In this document: positions 10,281 to 19,703 of the stretch, piece after piece
Layout of the letters: every line of letters starts with the position of its first letter
How positions within the stretch are numbered: the stretch's first letter is position 1
Source: Ceratodon purpureus
Taxonomy: Eukaryota; Streptophyta; Bryopsida; Pseudoditrichales; Ditrichaceae
Direction: 5' to 3'
Assembly: GCA_014871385.1 (NCBI GenBank)
Contig: CM026426.1
Coordinates: 99,601,966-99,665,965 of the forward strand
DNA length: 64,000 nt
The notes under the pieces: model-generated
What the model was told of the DNA's origin: nothing
Database searches by the model: none
What the model saw: the letters and a program-made list of their open reading frames with translations, nothing else
Position numbers and translations under genes: made by a program

Positions 10281-12390
10281 TGCCCACTTCAAATGCTGGC
10301 ATTGGTCTCCCTCTAAATGTACAGCAGACTTCTACCATCTCCACCTCTCGTAGATGGTCAATTGCATCCCATCTGTTGTTGTCAGCACCCCGAAACCTTG
10401 TATACTGGAACCTGGTGTATAGTGTTTGCCTGCCCACATGGTATCGGAAGACAACGCTGGACCTATTCACAATGCACTTGATAACATCTTGGCCAATGTG
10501 AAACTTCTCAGCCCATCCAGGATTCATCAGACTACTTAGGAGTGCCTCAGACGGAGAGTGTAGAACAAAGAGTGTAGGAGTCCGCCGAATGATGTCACAT
10601 GCGACCGCAAACAAGTCCACCATAACGTAGACAGGCATAAACCATTGCTCATGGGCGAAACTACTGCCAGTGGACGCTTTCATCGCATTCAAAAAATCCG
10701 CTGTCTGCTTTGTCCTGAAGGCTTCAGAGGTGTGCATGTCTGGCAAAGGCCACTCCACGTCGTTGAAACCAAGGAGCGGGATTGGATCTATCCTCCCGTA
10801 CAACATAGGCTCTACCGGGGGAAAATATACGCCACCAAGGAAGAATGTACCCGTGTCCAACAAGTCTGTATGGCTTCAACCATTCTGCGTCACCTCCCCA
10901 ATCTCTGCATGGAGCACAAGAATGGGACCGATGATAGATGTGGGATGCACCCAATCATCAAAGTGCAAGGAGTATAGGTAGTTTGCCGTGCATTGCCTAC
11001 TTGCTGCCACAGCGGGATCCAAGCTTAATTGGCGAGGCTGATACGCATGCCGCACAAGCACCTTATCTAGGTTGCTTGCTCCACGCACACCAGGTGTCCA
11101 TGAGAAATCCATGATCTGAGCCTTGAAGGCCCCTTGAAAATTATCTCCACCATGCCGCCTTGCCTCTCTACCCCAAGGCCCTTCCGACTTTGGTTGCGGC
11201 AGAACCCACGAATCCCGGTCCAGCCTCATTGGGATCCAATTGCCATGGACATCTTGATCGTTGTGCAAAATTACGCTCTGAACTATCGATTTTGGCTGTC
11301 TAGCCATGCTTCCCTAAATCCCAAGGTATTGGGAGACACGGTAATGAACTATAACATCTCCCTTTCATACCAACCAAGGTGAGGGAACATGCTGCCAGCA
11401 TAGCAAAAATCAAATTTGCATAGTTTGAGCACTTGAGGAGAGCAAATTCCTGAATTCGTAATCAGAGATGAAGTTTGAGGAATTCATGCCTAGTCACAAC
11501 GTTGCCCCCAGGAGGCAGAAAATCTTGGATCATGTCAAGACAGGGAATTGATCGATATGAAAAAAAAGTTACCTAGTTTTGTAGCTCGCTGGCAGCAAAC
11601 GGCACACTGAGTTGACAGCGAAGAAAGCCGCACTTCCCCCTTGATTCAGCAAGTAACTACTCAAGCAAAATTCGCTACATGAACAACACCCACAACCCCA
11701 AATCACCTGGTCAACTCCCAGCAAGTGCCAACTCTTGCTGCCGGCACCGAATTTCCACAATCACGTGTTTCTCCCTTCGCACTAACCCGCACCCACTCTC
11801 CCAAATCAGCTGGAATCCTCTCAGCCCCAACTCTCGCTAGCTGCAACCAATTTCCCAAGTGCGTCGCTTCTCCTGTAGCGCCGAACACCTGCTGGCTGCA
11901 CTCACTCTCCCTACGAAGTTCAAAAACTTCGGCACTCACTCATCGTCGGTGGAGGAGGTAGGTGGGCGGACTCATAATTTCCTTGTTCAAAGTGCTGGCA
12001 GAAACTTTGTTGACACGAGCAGGCCGGCTCAGGATCCGGTCCTTGCTCCGCCAGTCCGCTGTCAGCCCGGCACTGTGGATGTGCCTCCCACACGCCTTGC
12101 TTGGAGGTCATTGGTTTGAGCCCCCGTGGCTGTTGCTGGCACCACGGTGGCACAGCCAGTGCTATGTCAAAAAGTACGCGGGCAGCGCCCGTTTTTTTCT
12201 CTCACGTGCCGCTTTCATGGCCTTTTCTTGACCTGTTTTCGCACGTAATGGAACCTTCTCAAGGAGCATTTGAAGTAGGCAATTGGGTGGTCGTAGGTGA
12301 AGCCTCCAACGACAAAGCGGAAGGCTCCTTCTAGAGACCAAGATTTTGATTGCTTGAGGTGGATAAAAGCTTTTGGAAGGGGCAACAAAC

Positions 12391-12770
12391 ATGGAGGAGA
12401 GTGTTAGTACAAGGCGACCTGATGGAATGAAATTTGCAAAAGTAGATAAGAAGGCAGCTAAGGTTTGTGGGGCTGTGATCTACGCTCAAGCCAAATTCAT
12501 CAAGATCATGGCAGCAGCTGAGATGCGCAAAGTTGCTCTCCTCAACAACAATATTTGATCACGCTAATGATAATGCCTAACAATCAAGTTACAACGCTGG
12601 AAGGAAAAGAGTTTTAGCAATTGGTAAAGGCAGAGGAGATGCAAAGCTCAAATGCAGGTTGGCCTAAGATGAAGTACATGAACGCCTGTAGAAGATAGCA
12701 GGAGAGGAGGAAGTTGCGGCCATGGCAAAGGTCCTTGCAAGTGAGGCGCGTGTACAATCTTAGACGCCCA
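12391..12770 (+). pseudogene. fragment resembling a NAM-associated C-terminal domain
   Basis: MEESVSTRRPDGMKFAKVDK is followed by AKVCGAVIYAQAKFIKIMAA and ends at TGA 12558. RP-x-G-x-K-x-AK is the hallmark of the NAM-associated C-terminal domain that accompanies the trihelix domain in the plant GST-T3-like family. After the stop, coding-like text continues with interruptions, for example EVAAMAKVLASEARVYNLRR. This is a short decayed piece, and its link to the trihelix fragment at 1.8-2.8 kb is unproven. Confidence 0.35.
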
Positions 12771-12919
12771 GCTACAAAGATGATGGAGACGGTGATTTGG
12801 ATTGGGGCTACAAAGATAGAGACCAATTTATTGTGGACAAAAGAGGCGACTAATACACTGTGGACGGAGAGAAAGATCAGACTGTGAGCGGAAGGGTGGC
12901 AGGTGATTGCAGTGTGGTT

Positions 12920-13060
12920 TGTGGGCTAAGGAGCTATGGGGTGGGTGGTAATGGCCATGGAGTGGATGTGCATGGGTATGGGTTGGGTGATAAGAGGGAT
13001 GTGCATGGGTCGGGGAGTCGGGTTGGAGAGTATGGTGACAATAACCACCCATGGAACAAC
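12920..13060 (+). repeat. GGGT/GGATG-rich simple sequence
   Basis: Repeated GTGGGTGGTAATGG, GATGTGCATGGGT and similar words. A frame across it reads Gly/His/Val-rich low complexity. I do not accept it as a gene. Confidence 0.4.
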
Positions 13061-13229
13061 TTCAAGCATGTAGATCCTTGTCAACCAACTCAATTTCAAA
13101 TTTGTCATCTTCATTATCCTCAAGATGGCGTGGTACCTTCATTATATAATATTTTTAATACAAAAATGTTAATGTCGGTAAGGTTGATCTGTCTAGTCAA
13201 AGCTAGCATACTAGCATCACGTTCTACTC

Positions 13230-13949
13230 TTACTCCTCCGCTCTCTCTTGGTTTTGGAAGGTGAATGGGTCGGGTGAGGCACTACGCTCAGACTTCCAAA
13301 CAACATCCTGTAAGTCTGTAATATCCACAGCGGCCGACGACCCGGGGTTCCCATCGAAGATCACATGAGCAGGCGTAAAGGTCGAACTAGGACGAGGAAT
13401 GTAGTACTGGAAAAGCTCTGGCTCCACGCTAGTTATTCCAGTAAGGAACTTGATGCGCTTGAGCGAGCGCACGTCGTCCTCTGTCCAGTCTATCAGGGCT
13501 CGATTGGATCGAAGGACTCGATTCATCTGCTCAACCTCAGAAAATACATCAACGTGTTTGCCTACCCGCCGGTCTTTGTCCTCGTACGTCACCCTCTATA
13601 TATATTCACGCAACTCTCAATTGTGCCATGGCAAATCGTCCTGCAATAACATTGTGATACAGGAGTCATACGAATCACGCCACATATGTTTAATATTCAG
13701 ATGTCTTCCTAAAGATGGCAAAACCGAAATAACATCGATGCAATGCCACATTATTCAACAAAGCATTTCATGAGAAATCAGCAGGCCAATCCAGTTTCAA
13801 ACAAAGGGAGGTGAAAGAAAAGGAGTAAACCTGTAGCATTTCAGAGTCTGCTAGCATCGATGACTTGATCTCCACTCTTGGAGTTGGAGAGATTTGTTCC
13901 GTGATGTGGGTCGGAGCAAGCGCTTTGGGCAGAGCCGATGAGTCCATGA
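13230..13949 (-). pseudogene. spliced gene of unknown function, decayed (segment II)
   Basis: One exon (13949-13831) follows a TGCATTGCAG acceptor, starts at or near an ATG (MDSSALPKALAPTH) and ends at a CTACAG/GTTTAC donor. Coding resumes near 13690 as HLNIKHMWRDSYDSC, passes TGA and TAG codons near 13595-13625, and continues as a 120-codon open stretch (TYEDKDRRVGKHVDVF) to 13230. The conserved flavour on both sides of the stops suggests one protein damaged by point mutations. No domain is recognised. It is the left-most gene of the segment marked by the TGTCGGATCCGACA palindrome. Confidence 0.45.
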
Positions 13950-14346
13950 CTGCAATGCACGCAAAGGAATCAAATAGTAATAGCAAACACCTTCGTAAAA
14001 GTGAGAGGGTCACTAATATTTTGCAGAGATTACAAATAATCGATTCATTGCGCTTACAAATGGAACAGTCGAAAAGATAGTCCCTAGATGATACGTTTAG
14101 GATGAGAGCTCGCTTTACTATCTTCACATCATCTCAGAGTAAATGTCTTCTGTTACCAAAAAAATAAGGAATGACGGCGATGTCTTGGGATGTGGACCAG
14201 ATGTCTATCCATTGGTTTGTCAGGATACTCCATATTTCACAAGGGACAAGTAATTACACACTGAATGAGAGTGGCATGCGTGATAAAGCAGTGCTCCAAC
14301 AAAGCTAATCATTTGCACGTCGGGAGTAAATTCATCCAGTAGAGTT

Positions 14347-14392
14347 AAGGGGCAATGTAGGCAATGTAGGCAATCTATTGCAATGTAGGCAC
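14347..14392. repeat. short tandem GGCAATGTA repeat
   Basis: Four GCAATGTAG-type units lie within 45 bp. No function is inferred. Confidence 0.5.
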
Positions 14393-14551
14393 CGTAATAA
14401 TCAAAAGAAGTAATTGAAATACATGAAGAGCATTCATTAGCCGCCATGTATGAGTACCTGCCATGCCGGTGCCGTCATAGTGCATTAATTTTGGCTTGAA
14501 ACCTTGAACTAAATGGTCTATCCCTGAAGTTGTAATTTACTTAAATGTCTA

Positions 14552-14565
14552 TGTCGGATCCGACA
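14552..14565. promoter_or_regulatory. 14-bp palindrome TGTCGGATCCGACA (copy 1)
   Basis: A perfect palindrome 224 bp upstream of the 209-aa ORF. It is identical to the core of the satellite monomer at 23-34 kb. A regulatory or protein-binding role is inference from its repeated intergenic placement. Confidence 0.5.
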
Positions 14566-14788
14566 GTCTAAAATTGTAGTAATTAGTTAGTGTAGTACCT
14601 AGCATAAAGAAGCCAGAATTAGGGCAGGCTTCCAAGGATGAGGGAAGATATCAAGAGAGCAGTCAACAGGTTCACCTTATATGTTTCTGGGTTAACGTTT
14701 TATTCCGCATTTTGCATTTGTCATTTGTTAATTTCTACGATTTCTTCCACATATTGCACTTGTCTTTTGTAAGTTTCTACAGAGTAGG

Positions 14789-15418
14789 ATGGACTTTGCG
14801 GTGATTACGGACCTCTTTAGTCAGAGTTGGGTCACTCCTGAATCTGCGATGGCAGAGTTGTTTCCCGACCTCATGCCGGAGTTGCACCCGCATTATACTG
14901 AGAGCCCAGAGTGGAGTTACGACTATATGACGCTTCTGGAGAACCTGCGCCAGAGAGGTGACGAGTGGGAGCGGCTGATAGATTCCATGCCCGCATGGTG
15001 TGCGTATGTAGTGGCATTCAAGGAGTCGCGAGATGTGAGGAAGCGGAAAGATGAGTGGGGTACTGGTATGGTTCATGCGTACTGGGCTGAGGCACTTGTA
15101 CTGTTTATGACCGATCAGATTATCCCGTTTGAGATCGACAAGAGTCTTGTCAACACGGAGCTCTGTGAGTTATCGCTGCAGCAGAAGGTCATGCTGCGTG
15201 ACCACCTTCGGAACAGCTACGAGATGGAGGTAATGGGTCCACCTCCTGGCTACAGCATGTGTTCATCCTCTTCTTCCGGACCTGGGTCGTCGTCAAAGGA
15301 GAGAAAGGTATTTCCTAAATACTGGGCACCACGGGCAGTCTATTGTGGATACTTGAAGCTGCCAATACGTCCTAAGGCGCACCTGAATGCCGTACTCGGG
15401 AAAGGGTCAGCAAAGTGA
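14789..15418 (+). CDS. hypothetical protein, 209 aa
   Basis: An uninterrupted frame from ATG to TGA. The ATG follows a TTTCTACAG acceptor-like sequence by a few bases, and a GAAG/GTAAAC donor-like sequence follows the stop, so introns in the untranslated regions are possible. The product is acidic at the N-terminus (LFPDLMPELHPHYTESPEW) and Trp-rich in the first 110 residues. It then has a helical-looking middle (SLQQKVMLRDHLRNSYEME), a short Ser/Gly linker near residues 160-172 and a basic end (PIRPKAHLNAVLGKG). No family is recognised. It is one of the few undamaged frames in the left half. The TGTCGGATCCGACA palindrome lies upstream at 14552 and downstream at 16207. Confidence 0.55.
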   Translation: MDFAVITDLFSQSWVTPESAMAELFPDLMPELHPHYTESPEWSYDYMTLLENLRQRGDEWERLIDSMPAWCAYVVAFKESRDVRKRKDEWGTGMVHAYWAEALVLFMTDQIIPFEIDKSLVNTELCELSLQQKVMLRDHLRNSYEMEVMGPPPGYSMCSSSSSGPGSSSKERKVFPKYWAPRAVYCGYLKLPIRPKAHLNAVLGKGSAK

Positions 15419-15794
15419 AGGTAAACATCACGCCCTGGTCGAAATAGTTTTGCATGAAGAAGTTTTATGTAGTTTGAACTCATGTTTTGCGAAGTGAGTT
15501 ATGTTGTAAAATTTTGAGGATTGTTGTTCGGTTAAAGGTATTGCTTTCAAAGTAATTCAGAGTCCTCAAAGTGTTGTAGGATGAACTCTGCCACTTGAAC
15601 ATATGTTCTTTTTATGTCATGCTATAGAGTGTCTTCGAAGGCAATGACATGTAACAAGGTTGGCTGTTTTCAGGGGTCCACGAGTAGGCGAAATTCAGAA
15701 TTTCACCAGAGTTCTATGTATTAGTCCGGAGCGGGAGTACTTTGGCGACACTGAAATTAGAAGCGTAGCATCCTATGCCAAGTTATAACTAGTT

Positions 15795-15908
15795 CGTATG
15801 TGCATAAAGACTTCCAGGATCAGAATCTCCAAGGTGTGTGTAGTTTTGTTTCGTATGTGCATAAAGACTTCCAGGATTAAAATCTGCAAGGTGTGTGTAG
15901 TTTTGTCT
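15795..15908. repeat. 57-bp tandem duplication
   Basis: Two head-to-tail copies start with CGTATGTGCATAAAGACTTC at 15795 and 15852, differing at only a few positions. They lie in the region downstream of the 209-aa ORF. Confidence 0.85.
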
Positions 15909-16206
15909 AGGATTCAGTATCCATCGTTTTCATCAGGATGGTTAGTTTAGAAACTTATATAATAAGGACCTAGAATTTTCCATGCGTCGACGATGAGATG
16001 TCATCCATGACATTTGAAGCATAACCACAGTTGGGTTTCAGAAATTGTTACCATCATTGGATGTTGTAATCTCATCTTCCGAATGAGCATTGATATCCAT
16101 TCTGTAGGATCATACCCGCGGACTGTACCTGTTACCCGCGTACCAACGAGGCAAGCGAATGTCAATCTCTCGACCCCGGCCGTCTTGCCAGAACTGCAAA
16201 ACTCAT

Positions 16207-16220
16207 TGTCGGATCCGACA
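16207..16220. promoter_or_regulatory. 14-bp palindrome TGTCGGATCCGACA (copy 2)
   Basis: A perfect copy. It shares the extended 20-bp context CATTGTCGGATCCGACAGCC with copy 3 at 17751, so these two probably descend from one sequence rather than arising independently. Confidence 0.5.
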
Positions 16221-16745
16221 GCCGATTTCCGAGAGGAAGGCAATCCACCGACCACCGTTGCGCGCATGGTTGTACTCCTACTACTATCATCTTTACTCGC
16301 TTACTTCTGACTACTTCATTGTTAACATGTCTTGAATAGAAATCATCGCGTTTGTCAAAGTTCGTCTAGTTCGTGATTCTTACAACGGTGATGAGTGCTT
16401 TTGCTTTAAAGTTCTATTATTATCATCGAGATTTTGCTCACCGCAGTGGGACCAAGCTTTTCCTTCATGATGCATCATTAGCTCTTAGGTATTTATTCTG
16501 GAGAATCTAAACCTAGCACGTACTTATTTGAAAGGTTACTTCATATGAATTAAAGCTTGCTTCTTAGCACGTAATCCACGGAATGCAAAAATATGTTAAA
16601 AGCCGATATATTTATTTACAAATAACTTATGGTGGTAAACATTCAAAACTGTTCGAAGGGCTCTAAGTGCTTAACAGAAGCATCATCTCGTAGAGCCGAG
16701 AAATACGTATGCAATTGAATGTCAGATAACTAGAGAAGCCCACAT

Positions 16746-17207
16746 CTACTTATCCGAATCTTCGTCGTCGTCGCTGAGAAGTACGAGTGGGAAATCAGGA
16801 CTATCTACCGCATCGTAAACATCTTCTCCAAAGTACTCTAAACAATCCGAGTCCTCATCCACAAAAGGGTAACCACCATCCTCCGGGTAGAATTCACGCC
16901 CGTCGCCTCCAGCAGCGACGTCTTCCATCCACTTCTGGACCCACTCGGGGAGACCATCGTCAGAACTCTTCACTTCAAAGCAAATAGAGCGCCCGTGACC
17001 TTCAACATACATCACGTGCATAGGGTCCTTGGTTGGCAATAAAGATTCGCCACAGTGGTCAGAGTGCTCCTCGGGTGGAGTTGGAGGCAAACTGTTCGGG
17101 ACCGGGACTTCAAGCATTGGTGGGCTACACAATCTAAGACAGGCGCAAGGACCGGGGGAAGGGCAAGTCTTGCAGACCATTGCAGCATTCGGGGAACATC
17201 TAGCCAT
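16746..17207 (-). CDS. acidic protein with C-terminal SUMO-interaction-like motif, 153 aa
   Basis: The ATG at 17207 directly follows a TTGATTATGCAG splice-acceptor-like sequence, so an upstream untranslated exon is likely; a TATA box lies at 17601-17607 on the same strand. The N-terminal third is Cys/Pro-rich (MVCKTCPSPGPCACLRLC). The rest becomes acidic (EDGGYPFVDEDSDCLEYFGED) and the protein ends FPLVLLSDDDEDSDK. A hydrophobic LVLL patch followed by SDDDED is the textbook layout of a SUMO-interacting motif; function is inference. No domain family is recognised. The frame has no interruptions. Confidence 0.55.
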   Translation of the reverse strand: MARCSPNAAMVCKTCPSPGPCACLRLCSPPMLEVPVPNSLPPTPPEEHSDHCGESLLPTKDPMHVMYVEGHGRSICFEVKSSDDGLPEWVQKWMEDVAAGGDGREFYPEDGGYPFVDEDSDCLEYFGEDVYDAVDSPDFPLVLLSDDDEDSDK

Positions 17208-17283
17208 CTGCATAATCAAAAGAGCACGATGAGTAGGCACACACAAATTCAATCAAAGAAAAGTTTCAAGCATATTTACAAAC

Positions 17284-17475
17284 GCGAGGCCGGGAGATGC
17301 TTCATTGGCCCTCTCGAGCCTCGGCCCCCCACCACCATAGCCGCAATATAGAAGCACACACACTAACAAATGAGCAAAGGCGAGGCCGAGAGAGGCTTCA
17401 TCGGCCCTCTTGAGCCTCGGCCGCCCACCACCATAGCCGCAATATAGAAGCACACACACTAGCAAATGATCAAAG
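17284..17475. repeat. 96-bp tandem duplication in the leader of the acidic gene
   Basis: Two copies begin GCGAGGCCG at 17284 and 17380, with a third start at 17476 that breaks off at once. They lie between the TATA box at 17601 and the ATG at 17207, so in the leader or its intron. The period is a multiple of three but the frame across it is not credible as protein. Confidence 0.85.
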
Positions 17476-17600
17476 GCGAGGCAAATGGGAGAGGAGAGAA
17501 TAGCAAATAGGCAACAACGGTGAACAACAAAAATGAAAAGAGAATGTGACTCACCGAGAAGGATCGATCAGAAGGTGACGAATTAAGGGAAAGGAATGTT

Positions 17601-17607
17601 ATTTATA
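17601..17607 (-). promoter_or_regulatory. TATA box of the acidic gene
   Basis: Read on the minus strand this is TATAAAT, preceded by a pyrimidine-rich stretch. It lies about 395 bp upstream of the ATG, with the 96-bp duplication and a probable intron between. The palindrome copy 3 lies about 145 bp further upstream. Confidence 0.5.
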
Positions 17608-17750
17608 GTAAAAAACCAGGGCACGAGGGCCGCGGCGGCTAGGTCAGTAGATAGTGGGAAGGGATGACCGGGCGCAAAAGTGTTGGGTGGGCACAAGGTC
17701 GTGGAGGCCAAGAACGAGGCCGGCGGAATTTGAAGTAGCGAGAAATCCAT

Positions 17751-17764
17751 TGTCGGATCCGACA
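17751..17764. promoter_or_regulatory. 14-bp palindrome TGTCGGATCCGACA (copy 3)
   Basis: A perfect copy about 145 bp upstream of the TATA box of the minus-strand acidic gene, a typical position for a promoter-proximal binding site. Confidence 0.5.
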
Positions 17765-17828
17765 GCCAAGTTTTTGCTTTGCATAATGCCGCCAGGGTTC
17801 GGATTTGGAATGTGCCGGTCGCAATTTT

Positions 17829-17876
17829 CGGGTATGAGCATCCCGGGTATGAGCATCCCGAGTATGAGCTGCCGGG
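17829..17876. repeat. 15-bp minisatellite GGGTATGAGCATCCC
   Basis: Three adjacent units; the second and third are nearly identical and the last diverges. The unit is itself partly symmetrical (GGG...CCC). Confidence 0.65.
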
Positions 17877-18472
17877 GTCTCAGTTGCAGAGGCCTCAGCT
17901 TCCCAGGTATCAGGTGCGGGATGTGAGCTCCATCATCAGTCTATGCGGGATCCCACGTAATCACTTTTTTTAAAAAACCGAATAGCGCAAGTGCGAAGGC
18001 TGCTGCCGAAGGGGGGGCCATGGGGAGATGCCTTGGGGATCTACATCAGTTAATTTGGCTTATGGGAATGTCAGTCAGTTCAAAGGATAAGATGATGGAG
18101 AACAGATATTGGCTCTAAAGTCTTAATAATTGGCATTCATATTTACAAACTCAAATTTATAGTGTTTCGAATACGACTATAAAATGGGAAGAATCACAAT
18201 GATATGAATTGGTTATCCTTTTTTTCTTTTTTCCGTTTAATAAGTATAGTAGTGATGCCTCTCATTTTCAGAAAATATTAAAGTTCCAAGTGCTCCAGTT
18301 TTGGACACTTTGATGGTTGATCATCACCGTCAAGTTCTCTTGTCCGCTTCCGTATTGGAACCCAGTCGTATCGTTTTTCCCAAATTGATCCCGTTTGTCC
18401 ACATCCAACTCGATCCAACCAGATGCCTTCATTATCTGCTTTCCATGCACAATCTATACACTCGATAGGCAT

Positions 18473-19309
18473 TTAGACGTGGTTTTGCAGAGGAGGTGTC
18501 CATATTTTAACATCTCTACAATAAGCCATACTCCCTAGGTCTTTAAAACTGCATATCCAAGTCGAACTCAGTAAATGTTCATCGGTGCGTCGATTTAAGG
18601 ATATTCGAAAAAATTGTTCGGATATGTGTACTCGAAGGCGTCCCAGAATTTTCACTGTGTTCCTTGTGCCATCCACAACTCCAAATGTAAGCATTAATTC
18701 ATCATCCAGATCATTAAAAATTGAGACCCTGTACTCTGCCAGATGTTCGTGGTGGTCCTCGTCCTCCTTCCAATGTTGAAATAGCTTGTACTGATGTCTC
18801 CCGCTAAAAGGATGGAACTGAGAAACATACAAACCATCTCGTTCAATATTCCATCGACACAAATATAAATCAGGGCTGGGACCTTGTTCACAGATAGGGC
18901 AATTATCATTGTTGAAATTTGCACCCTTGTGCCGCATAAGACGAGCATTAGGATGCTCCCAAATGCACATGAAATCAATCTCATATTTTATGGCACAGTT
19001 CCATTCGCGAATTTCGTATTCAAAATCACAAAACAAATTATCTTCAAAATCGAGAAGACCGCGGCCAACTTCGACAGATGCATGAGCTTTGATTTGATCA
19101 AATACGACGTGTTGCTTTTTTGGCACACCATGATTATACAGCTTTTCGAAGCAATCTAGCCATACCTTCTTGTATAAATTATTTGTAATTTCAACTGGCG
19201 ACAATACATTCTGTGGAGTTTCCTCATCAAAAGAATGTACTTGTTCGTAGCGAAATAAAATTAAGAGATTCAACAATGATAAAACGCCTCTAAATCTCTG
19301 AATTTCCAT
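18473..19309 (-). CDS. hypothetical Cys/His-containing protein, 278 aa
   Basis: An uninterrupted frame from ATG (MEIQRFRGVLSLLNLLILFR) to TAA/TAG-rich DNA downstream. Residues 8-20 are hydrophobic and could be buried or a weak membrane segment. A Cys/His cluster covers roughly residues 115-151 (MCIWEHP, NCPICEQG, LYLCRW) and could bind zinc, but the spacing fits no class I know. The C-terminal half is rich in Arg, His and aromatic residues. It lies 395 bp downstream of, and on the same strand as, the methyltransferase-like gene. Composition is A/T-rich like its surroundings, unlike the GC-rich hAT genes further right. Confidence 0.5.
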   Translation of the reverse strand: MEIQRFRGVLSLLNLLILFRYEQVHSFDEETPQNVLSPVEITNNLYKKVWLDCFEKLYNHGVPKKQHVVFDQIKAHASVEVGRGLLDFEDNLFCDFEYEIREWNCAIKYEIDFMCIWEHPNARLMRHKGANFNNDNCPICEQGPSPDLYLCRWNIERDGLYVSQFHPFSGRHQYKLFQHWKEDEDHHEHLAEYRVSIFNDLDDELMLTFGVVDGTRNTVKILGRLRVHISEQFFRISLNRRTDEHLLSSTWICSFKDLGSMAYCRDVKIWTPPLQNHV

Positions 19310-19703
19310 AATATAAAATAAAAGCGATGTTTGATTGAATTTTGACTGTAGATTAGGAGCTTAAAAATTACGACAAGAGAACTGTAACTTCTCAAATGTT
19401 GACAATCAATGTTGTGCATTGTGCTTTTCCTTCCATATCACTCATAATGCCTTTTCAGTAACGGTTATACCTTTTAGATACAAAAATGCCCACGAAAAGT
19501 GGTACTTGAAGGGAAGAGGTTTATATTCAAGAGTTGCATGAGAAAGGTGCGACCCATCATAATGGCAGATATGAAGGGACGCTATTAGGTGATAGTAGGA
19601 ATATATGTATTCAAATGCACATATTTTGCCAACAAGACTCACATGTCTTTATAAACGAGTCAAATAAGAAATAAAATACATTCCATAAAGTCATTTCCCA
19701 AGC

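Larger units (their letters stand above)
8778..11307 (-). pseudogene. decayed long gene of unknown function, split by a CACTA element
   Basis: The ATG at 11307 (MARQPKSIVQ) opens a frame that passes a single TGA at 10876 and continues to 10284. It then resumes after the CACTA element in the same frame (joining EVG to KDWPVSHLRHEI), using one copy of the 3-bp target duplication. It runs to an AAAAAG/GTACATG splice donor at 8999. A further exon-like piece (8778-8905) contains RVLLGEVAVSKTIKI and two TAG codons. About 440 codons are readable before the last intron. I recognise no domain. Trp and Arg are common and the middle is rich in hydrophobic segments (for example MVDLFAVACDI). It converges with the RING-like gene upstream. 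The insertion and stops mean it no longer encodes the full protein. Confidence 0.55.
5552..12147. repeat. dispersed near-palindrome TTGCTGGCAGCAA
   Basis: Full or nearly full copies occur at 5552-5566 (15-bp symmetrical form GTTGCTGGCAGCAAC), 6209-6221, 6338-6350, 7082-7094, 7292-7302, 7855-7867, 8007-8019, 8374-8386, 8572-8585, 11389-11401 and 11587-11599. Weaker forms are near 7311, 8933, 10292 (AATGCTGGCATT), 11735, 11992 and 12135. Copies lie inside both decayed genes, where they are read as VAGSK or LAGSK, as well as between them. I did not notice them outside this segment at similar density. Confidence 0.7.
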
